DNA of 35,407 bases from Bacillota bacterium (GCA_021769035.1 JAETTP010000001.1:1-35407); one strand, 5' to 3'. Counted from the first letter of the stretch, positions 22,394-31,832 are shown. Made by a program: numbers and translations. Notes: generated by a model not told the origin, from the letters alone.

Positions 22394-23176
22394 ATGCTGC
22401 TGGTTGTTGATATTGGCAATACGCACACAGTTTTGGGCATTTACGCAGACCGCAATTCGGAATGTCTGCACCATTGGCGCTTGGCGAGCGACCGCAAAAA
22501 AACGGAGGATGAATATGCCGTGCTGCTGCTGGCAATGCTTCAGGCAGAGGGCTTGCAGCTGAGCCAGTTGCAGGCGGCGGCTATTTCCAGCACAGTGCCG
22601 CCACTGGTGGACGTTTGGCAAAAGCTCTGCCGCAAATATTTGCAGGTGACGCCGCTGGTGATTTCCGTAGATACGCACACCAATTTGCCGATTTTATTGG
22701 ATAACCCGCGGGAGATTGGGCCGGATCGGATTGTCAACAGCGTGGCTGGCCGGGCTAAATACGGCAATTCCTTGATTATCATTGATTTAGGCACGGCCAC
22801 CACCTTTGATTGTGTTTCGGCGGCCGGCGAGTTTTTGGGCGGTGTGATTGCGCCGGGGCTGGCGGTTTCGGCAGACGCTCTCTGCAACTCCACCGCCCGC
22901 CTGCCGCGGGTGGAATTCGACGTGCCCAGCCGGGCCCTGGCTACTAACACCGTGCAGGCTTTGCAGTCCGGCCTGGTTTACGGCTACGCCGGCTTGGTTG
23001 ACGGCCTGGTGCGCCGCCTGAAAGCGGAAATGGGCGGCAATGTGAAAGTGATTGTCACCGGCGGGCTGGCCAGCACCATTGCCAAGGTGACTGATTGCGT
23101 TGATTATGTGGATAATATGCTGACCTTGGACGGCCTGAAAATTTTGTATGATTTGAATGAGGCGACCAATGGCTGA
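22394..23176 (+). CDS. coaX: Type III pantothenate kinase
   Basis: 260 residues. It phosphorylates pantothenate with ATP, the first step to coenzyme A, and belongs to the ASKHA fold. DIGNTHT (residues 6-12) is the phosphate-binding loop, GPDR (109-112) and DLGTATTFD (131-139) are further signatures, and VIVTGGLAS closes the fold. AGGGGTG lies seven bases before the ATG. The following dus gene starts inside its last codons. It supplies CoA next to the biotin genes, a common grouping around birA. Confidence 0.95.
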   Translation: MLLVVDIGNTHTVLGIYADRNSECLHHWRLASDRKKTEDEYAVLLLAMLQAEGLQLSQLQAAAISSTVPPLVDVWQKLCRKYLQVTPLVISVDTHTNLPILLDNPREIGPDRIVNSVAGRAKYGNSLIIIDLGTATTFDCVSAAGEFLGGVIAPGLAVSADALCNSTARLPRVEFDVPSRALATNTVQALQSGLVYGYAGLVDGLVRRLKAEMGGNVKVIVTGGLASTIAKVTDCVDYVDNMLTLDGLKILYDLNEATNG

Positions 23177-24161
23177 GCAGCTTACGATTACCGAGCTGTT
23201 GGCGAAAAATCCGGTGGTTACCGCGCCGATGGCCGGGCTAACCGACCGGGCCTTTCGGGAAATTCTGCGGGAAATGGGCGCGGGCCTGATTTATACCGAA
23301 ATGGTGAGCGATATGGCCCTGTGTTATAACAACCACAAAACGCTGGAAATGCTGCCGGCGGCTGCCGAGCAGGGGCCGCTGGTGGTGCAGCTTTGCGGCT
23401 CCGCGCCGGAAACGATGGCCCAAGCGGCCCAAATAGTAGAGCAGCTTTTGGGGCCGGCCGGGGCCGGCAATGTGGTGATGTTGGATATTAATATGGGCTG
23501 CCCGGCCCCCAAGATTGTCAAAAATGGCGAGGGCTGCCGCCTGATGCAGCAGCCGGAACTGGCCGAGCGTTTGGTGGCCGCCGTGGTTGGGGCGGTGCGC
23601 CTGCCGGTGAGCGTGAAGTTGCGCCTGGGCTGGGACGCGGAAAACCGCAACGTGTTGCCGCTGGCCGAGCGCTTGGTGCAGGCCGGAGCTTCCGCTGTTG
23701 CTATCCACGGCCGTACCCGCGAACAGTTTTACGCCGGGCAGGCGGACTGGCAGTTGATTGCCGAGGCCGCGGCGCGTTTGCCGGCGCCGGTGATTGGCAA
23801 CGGCGATATTGCTTCCGTGCAGCAGGCGGCCGACAGAATGGCGGAAACCGGCTGCGCCGGCCTGATGGTGGGGCGCGGCCTTTTGGGCAACCCCTGGCTG
23901 GCGCGGGATATGGCCCGGCATTTTGCCGGCCTGCCGCCTCTGCCTGCGCCCAGCCGGGCGGAAATCTGCCGGTTGGCTTGCCGGCATTTGCGGCGGCAGA
24001 TGGAGCTGCTGGGGGAATATATGGCGGTGCGGGTTATGCGCAGCCACCTGCCTTTTTATCTGAAAGGCCTGCCCGGCGCGGCGGCTATGCGCGGCCGTTT
24101 GAATGGCCTGAACGACGCGGCGGCGGTAGAGCAGGCGTTGAGGGAGTTTTTTGGTGAATAA
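23169..24161 (+). CDS. dus: tRNA-dihydrouridine synthase
   Basis: 330 residues from ATG 23169 (8-bp overlap with coaX); an upstream in-frame ATG is less well placed. It reduces uridines in the tRNA D-loop with FMN and NADPH. TAPMAGLTDRAFR, the FMN barrel, INMGCPAPKIVKNGEGC with the catalytic Cys in NMGCPAPK, KLRLGWD, AIHGRTREQFYAG, VIGNGDI and GLMVGRGLLGNPW are all present. The family subtype (DusB-like) is likely, but its target position is not decided. Confidence 0.94.
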   Translation: MAEQLTITELLAKNPVVTAPMAGLTDRAFREILREMGAGLIYTEMVSDMALCYNNHKTLEMLPAAAEQGPLVVQLCGSAPETMAQAAQIVEQLLGPAGAGNVVMLDINMGCPAPKIVKNGEGCRLMQQPELAERLVAAVVGAVRLPVSVKLRLGWDAENRNVLPLAERLVQAGASAVAIHGRTREQFYAGQADWQLIAEAAARLPAPVIGNGDIASVQQAADRMAETGCAGLMVGRGLLGNPWLARDMARHFAGLPPLPAPSRAEICRLACRHLRRQMELLGEYMAVRVMRSHLPFYLKGLPGAAAMRGRLNGLNDAAAVEQALREFFGE

Positions 24162-24226
24162 GCAATGGCTAAGTGTTGAGAGAGATTTTTATTGAATAAG
24201 CAATGATAAGCTGGGAGGGAAAACCG

Positions 24227-24679
24227 TTGCGTTTACTTTTTGTCTGCCACGGCAATATCTGCCGCAGCCCGATGGCGGAATTTGTGATGAAAGATTTAGT
24301 GCGGCAGGCCAGGCTGGCGGCGGAGTGCTTTCAGATTGAATCGGCCGCCACCAGCCGGGAGGAGTTGGGCAATCCGGTTTATCCGCCGGCGCGGGCCAAA
24401 TTGGCGGAGCACGGCATTGGTTGCGCCGGCAAGCGGGCCCGCCAGCTGCAAGCGCAGGATTATGCGGCCTTTGATTTGCTGCTGGGTATGGACATTGCCA
24501 ATATTGTTAATATGCAGCGGATTTGCGGCGGCGACCCGGAGCGTAAAATCCACCTTTTGCTGGATTATGCCGGCCGTCCGGGGCAGGAGGTGGCCGACCC
24601 TTGGTATACCGGCGATTTTGAGGCCACCTGGCAGGACGTGCTGGCCGGCTGCCAGGGGTTGCTGGATAAGTTTGTTTAA
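24227..24679 (+). CDS. Low-molecular-weight protein tyrosine phosphatase
   Basis: 150 residues from a TTG eight bases after GGGAGG; an in-frame ATG at 24203 has no site. The P-loop VCHGNICRSPMAE gives Cys7-x5-Arg13-Ser, and DPWYTG carries the general acid Asp near the C-terminus. The enzyme removes phosphate from phosphotyrosine, and in bacteria it often works against a tyrosine kinase in envelope polysaccharide control or stress responses. No kinase is nearby. A short duplicated stretch (TTGAATAAGCAATG-like, 24154-24168 and 24187-24206) lies in front. Confidence 0.88.
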   Translation: MRLLFVCHGNICRSPMAEFVMKDLVRQARLAAECFQIESAATSREELGNPVYPPARAKLAEHGIGCAGKRARQLQAQDYAAFDLLLGMDIANIVNMQRICGGDPERKIHLLLDYAGRPGQEVADPWYTGDFEATWQDVLAGCQGLLDKFV

Positions 24680-24694
24680 GATTGCATTTGGTGA

Positions 24695-24723
24695 TTGTAT
24701 TTTTTACCAAAATGATATATAAT
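24695..24723 (+). promoter_or_regulatory. Promoter of the thioesterase-secA-prfB stretch
   Basis: TTGTAT (24695-24700), 17 bp, TATAAT (24718-24723), about 80 bp upstream of the thioesterase start. Confidence 0.7.
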
Positions 24724-24806
24724 AATTAAATAGGTTAAAATTGATAAATCTCACAAGCATTACCCATATTATGAACAGGACAAAACTAAAATGGAGGAAG
24801 CATTTT

Positions 24807-25328
24807 ATGAAATATAAAGTCATCGGCCACCAGTATCGCAACGACCAATGCCTGGTTTGCGGCTGGGACAACCCGCTGGGTCTGGATTTGGAGTTTTGGG
24901 AGCTGGAAAATGGCGAGCTGGCCACCCTGGCCAACCTGAAGCAAAACCACCAGAGCTATCCCGGCCGGGCGCACGGCGGCATTATCTCCGCCCTGCTGGA
25001 CGAGCTGATTGGCCGCGCCGTGTGTATTCAGGAGCCGCTCAGCTGGGGCGTGACGGTGGACCTCAATATTAAGTATAAAAAACCGGTACCGCTGGAGCAG
25101 CAGCTGGTGGCCGTGGGCCGCATAACCCGCAACCGTAGCCGTATGTTTGAGGGCGCAGGCGAAATATATCTGCCAGACGGCACTCTGTTAGCCAGCGCCG
25201 AGGGCCGTTATATGAAGCTGCCCGTGGACAAAATTGTGGAGAGCGAAACGCCAATTTCCGATATGAACTGGCGTATGCTCGACGTGGCCCCGGAAGCAAT
25301 GCCGGAATACATTGAATTACCCTATTAA
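24807..25328 (+). CDS. Hotdog-fold thioesterase (PaaI-like)
   Basis: 173 residues from the ATG after GGAGG. The central [18 protein letters not shown] is the hot-dog helix motif with its conserved His-Gly-Gly, and the following beta strands ([23 protein letters not shown]) fit PaaI/YbgC-type acyl-CoA thioesterases. The N-terminal [14 protein letters not shown] carries a CxxC that many members of this subgroup show. The substrate is unknown. It lies 20 bp before secA and may be co-transcribed. Confidence 0.85.
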   Translation: MKYKVIGHQYRNDQCLVCGWDNPLGLDLEFWELENGELATLANLKQNHQSYPGRAHGGIISALLDELIGRAVCIQEPLSWGVTVDLNIKYKKPVPLEQQLVAVGRITRNRSRMFEGAGEIYLPDGTLLASAEGRYMKLPVDKIVESETPISDMNWRMLDVAPEAMPEYIELPY

Positions 25329-25348
25329 TTAGCAAGAGGAGGAACAAT

Positions 25349-28042
25349 ATGGCAGGCTTTTTTAAAAATCTGTTTGATAGCAATGCCAAGGAAATAAAAA
25401 AATATAGCCAGCTGGTGGGGCAAATCAACGCGCTGGAGCCGCAAATGCAGGCCCTCAGCGACGCTGAATTGCAGGCCAAAACGCCGGAGTTTAAAAACCG
25501 CCTGGCTAACGGCGCCAGTATTAACGACCTGATGTTGGAGGCCTTTGCCCTGGTGCGCGAGGCCAGCCGCCGGGTGCTGGGCCTGCGCCACTTTGACGTG
25601 CAGCTGATTGGCGGCATGACCCTGCACGACGGCCGCATTGCCGAGATGAAAACCGGCGAGGGCAAAACTCTGGTGGCAACTTGCCCGGTTTATCTCAACG
25701 CGCTCACCGGCAAGGGCGTGCACATGGTGACGGTCAACGAGTATTTGGCCTCCCGCGACAGCCAGTGGATGGGCAAGCTTTACAAATTCCTGGGCCTCTC
25801 CGTGGGCCTGATTGGCTATTCCGTGCCGCCGCCGGCCAAAATCCAGCAATACAACTGCGACATCACCTTTGGCACCAATAACGAGTTTGGTTTTGATTAT
25901 CTGCGCGATAATATGGCCGTGCGGCCGGAAAATCAGGTTCAGCGGCCCCTGCATTTTGCGATTATCGACGAGGTGGACAGCATTTTAATTGACGAGGCCC
26001 GCACCCCGCTGATTATCAGCGGCCAGGCCGAAAAGCCCACGGAGCGTTACTACCAGATGGCCAAAATCGCCGCCCGCATGCGGCGCGACCAGGACTTTAC
26101 CATTGACGAAAAGGCCCGCGCTATTATGCTGACCCCAGAGGGTGTGGCTAAGGTGGAGCATTTGCTGGGCGTCACCAACCTTTACGACAACGTCAACACG
26201 GAGATTAACCATTATGTGCAGCAGGCCTTAAAAGCGGAGTTCCTGTTCAAGCGAGACCGGGATTACGTGGTGAAGGACGGCCAGGTGGTTATCGTTGACG
26301 AGTTCACCGGCCGCTTGATGGACGGCCGCCGTTACAGCGACGGCTTGCACCAGGCGATTGAAGCTAAGGAAAATGTGATTGTTAAAAACGAGAGCCAAAC
26401 ACTGGCCAGCATTACCCTGCAAAATTACTTCCGTATGTATCAGAAGATTGCCGGCATGACCGGCACGGCGATGACCGAAGAGGACGAATTTAAGGCCATT
26501 TACGGGCTGGACGTGGTGGAAATCCCCACCAACAAGCCTATTCAGCGTTTGGATAAGCCGGATATTATCTACCGCACCGAGGCCGGCAAGTTTAACGCCG
26601 TGGTGGAGGATATTGTGGAGCGGCACGCTAAGGGCCAGCCGGTTTTGGTGGGCACGGTTTCTATCGAAAAATCGGAGCAGCTTTCCGCCCTGCTGCACAA
26701 GCGGCAAATTCCGCATAATGTGCTGAACGCCAAATATCACGAAAAAGAGGCGGAAATCATCGCCCAGGCCGGCCGCTTCGGCGCGGTCACCATTGCTACC
26801 AATATGGCCGGCCGCGGCACGGATATTATGCTGGGCGGCAACCCGGAGTTTATGCTGCGCCAGGAGCAAATGCGCGACCCGGAGCGGGAATGGACGCTGC
26901 TGGAGGAGCAGCAATATCTGGCCCGCTATGAGGACGAGGTTAAGACCGACCGCCAAAAGGTTTTGGAGGCCGGCGGCCTGGCGATTATCGGCACGGAGCG
27001 GCACGAGAGCCGGCGCATAGACAACCAGCTGCGCGGCCGTTCCGGCCGTCAGGGCGATATTGGCCAAAGCCAGTTTTATATCTCCATTGAGGACGATTTA
27101 ATGCGGCGTTTCGGCGGCGACGCCCTGCAAAATATGATGGATAAGATTGGTATGGACGACAGCATGCCGATTGAGCTGAAGATGATTAGCAAGTCCATTG
27201 AAAACTCCCAGAAAAAGGTGGAGGCCCGCAACTTCGATATTCGTAAAAACGTGCTGGAATATGACAACGTGATGAATCAGCAGCGCACCCTGATTTACAA
27301 GCAGCGGCAGGACGTGCTGCGGGGGGAAAACCTGCACGAGCAAATCATCTTTATGCTGCAATCTACCATTAAAAATATTGTGGAGCATTACAACAACGTC
27401 AGCGAGTACGTGGAGGAGTGGGATTTGCCGGCTATGCTGCGCGATTTGGAAGCGCCGCTGCCGGAGCACGGCCTGACGCCGGAGGATTTGGCCAAGCTGG
27501 GCAAGGACGAGATTATCCCCATGCTTTGCCAAAAGGCGGAGGCGCATTTGGAGGGCCGCGCCGAGGCTATGGGGCCGGCTATGCTGCAAGCTTTAGAGCG
27601 CGTCATCATTTTGAAAGTGGTTGACGAGCATTGGATGGACCATATCGACGCGATGGACCAGCTGCGCCAGGGCATTGGTTTCCAGGCGCTCGGCCAGCAA
27701 AATCCCGTCACCGTTTATAAAAATGAAGCTTATATTATGTTTGAGGATATGGTGGCCGATATTCAGCTGAATGTTTCCCGCTTAATTCAGCGGGTGGAAA
27801 AGGTGGAAGCACCCAAGGAGCGGCAGAATTTGGTCGCCAGCCATGGCGGCGAGAGCGAGGGCGCGCCGGCTGGGCGGCCGGGCAAAGCCGGCGGCAAGGC
27901 GGCCCCGCCAAAAAAGCAGCCTGTGCACGTGGGCGAGAAAATTGGCCGCAACGATCTTTGCCCCTGTGGCAGCGGCAAGAAATATAAAAACTGCTGCGGC
28001 CGCCCTGGCCAGGGCAACGCGGAAGCGGAAAGTGCGGAATAG
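25349..28042 (+). CDS. secA: Preprotein translocase ATPase SecA
   Basis: 897 residues. SecA drives proteins through SecYEG with ATP at the inner face of the membrane. KTGEGKT (101-107) is Walker [21 protein letters not shown] Walker B, and [12 protein letters not shown] and [10 protein letters not shown] are motor motifs V and VI. Near the C-terminus lies the zinc motif [16 protein letters not shown], preceded by a Gly/Ala/Lys-rich linker. GAGGAGG precedes the ATG. Full length; it should export the SLH protein and MltG among others. Confidence 0.97.
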   Translation: MAGFFKNLFDSNAKEIKKYSQLVGQINALEPQMQALSDAELQAKTPEFKNRLANGASINDLMLEAFALVREASRRVLGLRHFDVQLIGGMTLHDGRIAEMKTGEGKTLVATCPVYLNALTGKGVHMVTVNEYLASRDSQWMGKLYKFLGLSVGLIGYSVPPPAKIQQYNCDITFGTNNEFGFDYLRDNMAVRPENQVQRPLHFAIIDEVDSILIDEARTPLIISGQAEKPTERYYQMAKIAARMRRDQDFTIDEKARAIMLTPEGVAKVEHLLGVTNLYDNVNTEINHYVQQALKAEFLFKRDRDYVVKDGQVVIVDEFTGRLMDGRRYSDGLHQAIEAKENVIVKNESQTLASITLQNYFRMYQKIAGMTGTAMTEEDEFKAIYGLDVVEIPTNKPIQRLDKPDIIYRTEAGKFNAVVEDIVERHAKGQPVLVGTVSIEKSEQLSALLHKRQIPHNVLNAKYHEKEAEIIAQAGRFGAVTIATNMAGRGTDIMLGGNPEFMLRQEQMRDPEREWTLLEEQQYLARYEDEVKTDRQKVLEAGGLAIIGTERHESRRIDNQLRGRSGRQGDIGQSQFYISIEDDLMRRFGGDALQNMMDKIGMDDSMPIELKMISKSIENSQKKVEARNFDIRKNVLEYDNVMNQQRTLIYKQRQDVLRGENLHEQIIFMLQSTIKNIVEHYNNVSEYVEEWDLPAMLRDLEAPLPEHGLTPEDLAKLGKDEIIPMLCQKAEAHLEGRAEAMGPAMLQALERVIILKVVDEHWMDHIDAMDQLRQGIGFQALGQQNPVTVYKNEAYIMFEDMVADIQLNVSRLIQRVEKVEAPKERQNLVASHGGESEGAPAGRPGKAGGKAAPPKKQPVHVGEKIGRNDLCPCGSGKKYKNCCGRPGQGNAEAESAE

Positions 28043-28093
28043 CGTCAAAATATACTATAAATAAAATTATTTAGGAAAGCGAGAGGTGATATT

Positions 28094-29191
28094 ATGCTTA
28101 GCGATTGGAAAAGCCCGATTGAAAAAAGCCAAAGCAAGCTGGCGGAGCTGCAAAAGGCTCTGGATATGACGTGAAAGGAAGAGGAGGCCGCCCGCCTGGA
28201 GGAGGAATCGGCCCAGCCCGGATTTTGGGAAAATCAGGAGGCCGCGCAGGCCTTACTGCAAAAGCTTACTAACCTTAAAGCCAGCATTAGCGCCTACCAA
28301 AACCTGGCAAGCCAGCAGGATGATTTGCAAACCCTTTGGGAGCTGGCTAACGAGGAGCAGGACGAGGACTTGGAGCCGGAAATTGAGCAGGCCTGCCACG
28401 CCCTGCAAAAGGAGCTGGAAAAGCTGGAAATTCAGGTGTTGTTCAGCGGCCCCTACGACGACCACGACTGCATTTTGACCCTGCACGCCGGCGCCGGCGG
28501 CACGGAGGCCCAAGATTGGACGGATATGCTTTATCGAATGTATAGCCGCTTTTGCGAGAAGAACGGTTTTAAATGCGAGGTGCTGGATTTTCTGGACGGC
28601 GAGGAGGCCGGCCTGAAAAGCATTACCCTGGCGATTGAGGGCCCCCACGCCTACGGCCATTTCCGGGCGGAGCGCGGCGTGCACCGGCTGGTGCGTATTT
28701 CCCCCTTTGACGCTTCGGCCCGCCGGCACACCTCCTTTGCCTCGGCTGACGTTATGCCGCAGGTGCAGGAGGATAATGAGGTGGAAATCAACCCGGACGA
28801 CTTGAAAATTGATACCTATCGCAGCGGCGGCGCCGGCGGCCAGCACGTCAACAAAACAGATTCCGCCGTGCGGATCACGCACCTGCCCACCGGCATTGTG
28901 GTGCAGTGCCAGGATGAACGCTCGCAGTACAATAACAAGGACCGCGCTATGAAGCTGCTAAAAGCTAAATTGCTGGAGGTAAAGGTGAAAGAGCGCGAGC
29001 GCGAGCTGGCCGAGCTGCGGGGTGAGCATGCGGAAATTGGCTGGGGCAGCCAAATCCGCTCCTATGTTTTCCAGCCGTACCGTCTGGTTAAGGACCACCG
29101 CACCAACGTGGAATCCGGCAATGTGGACGCAGTGATGGACGGCGACTTGCTGCCTTTCATTAGCGCTTATCTGAAGCAATTCAAGGGCTAA
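28094..29191 (+). CDS. prfB: Peptide chain release factor 2 with an in-frame TGA at codon 27
   Basis: If read through, 365 codons, the normal RF2 length. RF2 releases peptides at UGA and UAA. The anticodon-like SPFD motif ([17 protein letters not shown]) and GGQ ([16 protein letters not shown]) are intact. Unlike most bacterial prfB genes there is no CTT-TGA +1 slip site. ATG 28094, after GAGAGGTGAT, and the main body are in the same frame, interrupted by TGA at 28172-28174. The neighbours LDMT[stop][18 protein letters not shown] suggest that Gly (GGA) is normal there, one base away. The choices are sequencing error, a genuine nonsense mutation, or UGA read-through acting as a simple autoregulatory switch. 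The next usable start (TTG 28325) would remove most of domain 1. Confidence 0.85.
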
Positions 29192-29255
29192 CCTTTTCCG
29201 CGGGGAAAGTGTTGACCTGCGCCAAATTAATAAAGTGAGATGGAGGAAGATTAAA

Positions 29256-30065
29256 GTGGATACAGCCAAATTGCAAGCCACAGCCAAACAGCTGCGGCGG
29301 GAAATCATCAAAATGATTACGGCGGCCGGCAGCGGCCACCCCGGCGGCTCCCTTTCGGCCGCTGATATTCTCACCGTTTTATACTTCGACAAAATGAACA
29401 TTAAACCGGAACAGCCGGATTGGCCCGGCCGGGATTACTTTGTGCTTTCCAAAGGGCACGCCGCCCCGGCTTTGTATGGCACGCTGGCCTTGCGCGGCTA
29501 CTTCCCGGTTGAGGAGCTGGCCGGCCTACGCAAGCTGCATACGCGCTTGCAGGGTCACCCCGTGAGCACCAAGGTGCCGGGCGTGGACGTAAGCACCGGC
29601 TCCCTGGGGCAAGGGGTCAGCGTGGCATGCGGCCTGGCCAAGGGCTTGAAAATCGACAAGCTCCCCAATCGGGTCTACACCGTTTTGGGCGACGGCGAAT
29701 GCCAGGAGGGCCAGGTTTGGGAGGCCCTGATGTTTGCCGCCCACTATCAGTTGGATAACCTGTGCGTTATCATCGACCACAACCGTCTGCAAATCGACGG
29801 CCAGGTTGCAGACGTGATGAATGTGGAACCGCTGGATAAAAAGCTGGACGCTTTCGGTTTTAATGTGCTGCTGATAAACGGCCACGATATGGAAGCCATT
29901 GGCAGGGCTTTGGACAGCGCCGCTGCCTGCAAGGGCCGGCCCACCGCTATCATCGCTAACACCGTTAAGGGCAAGGGCGTTTCCTTTATGGAGAACCAGG
30001 CCGGCTGGCACGGCACCGCGCCCAAGGCCGCCGAAGCCGAACAAGCTTTACAGGAATTGTCCTGA
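29256..30065 (+). CDS. Transketolase, N-terminal (thiamine diphosphate) subunit
   Basis: 269 residues from GTG 29256, nine bases after GGAGG. SGHPGGSLSAADIL, SKGHAAPALYG, GSLGQGVSVACGLAKG and the diphosphate-binding GDGECQEGQVWEA belong to the N-terminal half of transketolase. With the next gene it forms a split enzyme that moves two-carbon units between sugar phosphates in the non-oxidative pentose phosphate pathway. Split forms are common in Bacillota and archaea. Confidence 0.93.
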   Translation: MDTAKLQATAKQLRREIIKMITAAGSGHPGGSLSAADILTVLYFDKMNIKPEQPDWPGRDYFVLSKGHAAPALYGTLALRGYFPVEELAGLRKLHTRLQGHPVSTKVPGVDVSTGSLGQGVSVACGLAKGLKIDKLPNRVYTVLGDGECQEGQVWEALMFAAHYQLDNLCVIIDHNRLQIDGQVADVMNVEPLDKKLDAFGFNVLLINGHDMEAIGRALDSAAACKGRPTAIIANTVKGKGVSFMENQAGWHGTAPKAAEAEQALQELS

Positions 30066-30094
30066 GCAAACGCAGATAAGGGAGGATAAGCAAA

Positions 30095-31045
30095 ATGTCT
30101 GAAAAAATTGCAACTCGTGAAGCCTACGGCCAAACCCTGGCCGAATTGGCAGCAACCGATAAAAATTTGGTCGTGCTGGACGCCGACCTTTCCAAATCCA
30201 CCAAAACCTGCGATTTCGCTAAGGTCAGCCCGGAGCGTTTTATTGACGTGGGCATTGCCGAGCAGAATATGGTGGCTATTTCCGCGGGCCTGGCAACCCT
30301 GGGCAAGCATGTTTTTTGCAGCTCCTTTGCCATTTTTGCCGTAGGCCGTGCCTTTGAGCAAATCCGCAACTCTATCGCCTATCCGCAGCTGCCGGTGACG
30401 ATTGCCGCCACGCACGCCGGCCTGACCGTTGGCGAGGACGGCGCCACCCACCAGGCCATTGAAGACATGGCGATTATGCGGGCAGTGCCTAATATGACGG
30501 TGATTGTGCCGGCCGACGCTGAGGAAACGCGGCAGGCGGTGCGCCTGCTGGCTGAGCACCCCGGCCCGGCTTATCTGCGCTTGGGCCGCCTGGCCGTGGA
30601 GCAGATTTTGCCGGCGGATTATCATTTCCAAATCGGCAAGGGCACCGTGCTTTACGGCGGCGACGGCGAGTCAGAAGAGGTGGCTATTTTTGCCTGCGGC
30701 CTGATGTTGGGCAAGGCTTTGGAGGCAGCCCGCGCCTTGGCGGCGGAGGGCATTAAAGCCGCGGTTGTCAATATGCCCACCATTAAGCCGCTGGACGCAG
30801 AATTGGTCTGCCAGATGGCTAAACGTTGCGGCGCGGCTGTTACCGTGGAAGAGCACAGCATTATTGGCGGCCTGGGCAGCGCGGTGGCGGAAACGTTGGC
30901 GGAGAATTGCCCCATTCCTTTGCAGCGTGTTGGCGTGGAGGATAAATTTGGCCAGTCCGGCAAACCGGACGAGCTGCTGGCGGATTACGGCCTAACCGTG
31001 GAAAATATTATCGCTAAGGCTAAGGCGGCTATTGCCCGGAAGTAA
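30095..31045 (+). CDS. Transketolase, C-terminal subunit
   Basis: 316 residues, 29 bp after the first subunit with GGAGG in front. The pyrimidine-binding domain has DVGIAEQNMVAISAGLA, including the catalytic Glu that activates thiamine, then FAIFAVGRAFEQIRNS and THAGLTVGEDGATHQ. The transketolase C-terminal domain (VEEHSIIGGLGSAVAETL) closes the chain. It lacks the N-terminal half, so it needs its partner. A terminator at 31111-31143 ends the unit. Confidence 0.93.
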   Translation: MSEKIATREAYGQTLAELAATDKNLVVLDADLSKSTKTCDFAKVSPERFIDVGIAEQNMVAISAGLATLGKHVFCSSFAIFAVGRAFEQIRNSIAYPQLPVTIAATHAGLTVGEDGATHQAIEDMAIMRAVPNMTVIVPADAEETRQAVRLLAEHPGPAYLRLGRLAVEQILPADYHFQIGKGTVLYGGDGESEEVAIFACGLMLGKALEAARALAAEGIKAAVVNMPTIKPLDAELVCQMAKRCGAAVTVEEHSIIGGLGSAVAETLAENCPIPLQRVGVEDKFGQSGKPDELLADYGLTVENIIAKAKAAIARK

Positions 31046-31110
31046 TGAATTGATAAACTAATATTGAAACAACAGAGAAATGCTTGACAAAATATACCAA
31101 ATGTATTAAA

Positions 31111-31143
31111 AAAAGCACCACTTTACCGCAGGGTGCTTTTTTT
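31111..31143 (+). terminator. Terminator of the transketolase operon
   Basis: AGCACC (31114-31119) pairs with GGTGCT (31132-31137), with an A-run before and seven T after. Confidence 0.85.
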
Positions 31144-31177
31144 ATTTTCGCTCGTTTTAAATTGCACCTGCGGTATA

Positions 31178-31245
31178 AGTTCACACTAAGCTCTTGCTTC
31201 GCCTTTCGCTATGCTCAGACTTGCAAATCGCTAAGTGTTCACTTA
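31178..31245. repeat. REP-like imperfect inverted repeat
   Basis: AAGTTCACACTAAGC (31178-31192) and GCTAAGTGTTCACTT (31230-31244) are imperfect inverse copies (12 of 15 positions). The inside TGCTTCGCCTTTCGCTATGCTCAG recalls the GCTTCGCTCAG part of the 79-bp element at 4650. It overlaps the toxin-like promoter. Confidence 0.4.
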
Positions 31246-31249
31246 AAAC
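31221..31249 (+). promoter_or_regulatory. Promoter of the second type I toxin-like gene
   Basis: TTGCAA (31221-31226), 17 bp, TAAAAC (31244-31249). The mRNA would begin with GGCGGTTAGCC and run to the terminator at 31361-31392. Confidence 0.55.
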
Positions 31250-31290
31250 GGTAGGCGGTTAGCCAGTATCCTCCGAAAGGAGGTGAGGCC

Positions 31291-31401
31291 ACGTCACTGC
31301 GAATAACGCTTTGTATTGGAACATTTACATTCACAATCGAACTTAAACGTACACATAAAAAAACCGCCACTAGTCCCAATAGTGACGGTTTTTTAGCGTA
31401 A
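31291..31401 (+). CDS. 36-residue toxin-like peptide with an ACG start (second family)
   Basis: GGAGGTGA (31279-31286) is followed, after five bases, by ACG TCA CTG and then RITLCIGTFTFTIELKRTHKK, a beta-branched, amphipathic peptide. The frame runs into the terminator hairpin and stops at 31401. An ATG at the ACG position would give a normal start, so the ORF looks like a gene whose start mutated, or one started weakly on purpose. A convergent antisense promoter and bidirectional terminator surround it, as with type I toxins. It is unrelated in sequence to the 29-30 residue peptides elsewhere in the window. Toxin function is inference. Confidence 0.45.
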   Translation, partial: TSLRITLCIGTFTFTIELKRTHKKTATSPNSDGFLA

Positions 31402-31445
31402 AAAACTATTCACTTAGGCTAACCGCTTATCTGTAGTGCCTTATT
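31357..31445 (-). ncRNA. Antisense RNA of the second toxin-like locus
   Basis: The minus-strand promoter TTGACA (31475-31480), 17 bp, TAAAAT (31452-31457) gives an RNA of about 90 nt. It ends at the hairpin AACCGCCACTA/TAGTGACGGTT (31362-31390) with a minus-strand U-run. It shares the terminator with the toxin-like mRNA. It also carries GGTTAGCC, found in the mRNA leader (31258-31264 region); this word can pair with itself using two G-U pairs, so loop-loop contact is possible. Confidence 0.65.
31361..31394. terminator. Bidirectional terminator of the second toxin-like locus
   Basis: A stem of 11 bp with one mismatch (31362-31372 with 31380-31390) has an A-run on the left and a T-run on the right, serving both convergent transcripts. 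Confidence 0.8.
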
Positions 31446-31493
31446 ATTATTATTTTAGCCTATTTAAGCAGTTTTGTCAAGAAATTCAAACAC

Positions 31494-31527
31494 AAAAAAT
31501 CCTCAGATTAACTTCTGGGGATTTTTT
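31494..31527 (-). terminator. Terminator of the XRE gene
   Basis: AAATCCTCAGA pairs with TCTGGGGATTT (one G-T) around TTAACT. The minus strand continues into six U (31494-31499). It directly overlaps the stop codon of the XRE gene. Confidence 0.8.
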
Positions 31528-31768
31528 ATTTAATTTCCTGTTCCAAGCTTTCAAATATTGAGGCTGAAAAGAATTCTTTTAACGATATATCTAAACCATC
31601 ACATAACTTTTTAATCGTTACAATAGATACTTCCCTGCGTTTTTCATCCATCATACTATAAATGGTAGACGGTGTAACACCAGATAAGTTAGCCAATTTA
31701 TTTATCTTAATATCACGTTCACTACATAATTCTTGAAAGTGAATTGCAACTGCATCTTTGACGCCCAT
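31526..31768 (-). CDS. XRE-family transcriptional regulator
   Basis: 80 residues from ATG 31768 (nine bases after GAGGTG; a GTG further up overlaps the site). The Cro/C1-type helix-turn-helix covers most of it: INKLANLSGVTPSTIYSMMDEKRREVSIVTIKKLCDGLDISLKEFF. There is no extra domain, so it is a plain DNA binder. It is divergent from the SLOG gene, with an 11-bp direct repeat and a central palindrome between them, the likely operator. Confidence 0.9.
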   Translation of the reverse strand: MGVKDAVAIHFQELCSERDIKINKLANLSGVTPSTIYSMMDEKRREVSIVTIKKLCDGLDISLKEFFSASIFESLEQEIK

Positions 31769-31807
31769 ATAAATAAACACCTCAAGAAAAATTGTAAATA
31801 CTTATTT

Positions 31808-31832
31808 GCATTTGCGTATACGCATTTGCGTA
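31808..31832. promoter_or_regulatory. Probable XRE operator
   Basis: GCATTTGCGTA occurs twice (31808-31818 and 31822-31832), and the palindrome GCGTATACGC (31814-31823) sits between. The second copy overlaps the -35 of the SLOG promoter, so the XRE protein bound here should repress it. Confidence 0.6.

Noticed and set aside
28094-28174. Classical +1 programmed frameshift in prfB
   Set aside because: The frame does not change across the stop, and no CTT-TGA slip site is present; the neighbouring frames offer no alternative start leading into the main body.
28172-28174. UGA reassigned to glycine or tryptophan genome-wide
   Set aside because: birA, coaX, and the first transketolase gene end with TGA at sensible lengths, and no other gene in the window has an internal TGA.
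31084-31112. TTGACA followed by TAAAAA as a promoter after the transketolase genes
   Set aside because: The -10 is poor and lies within the terminator hairpin, so no useful RNA could result.
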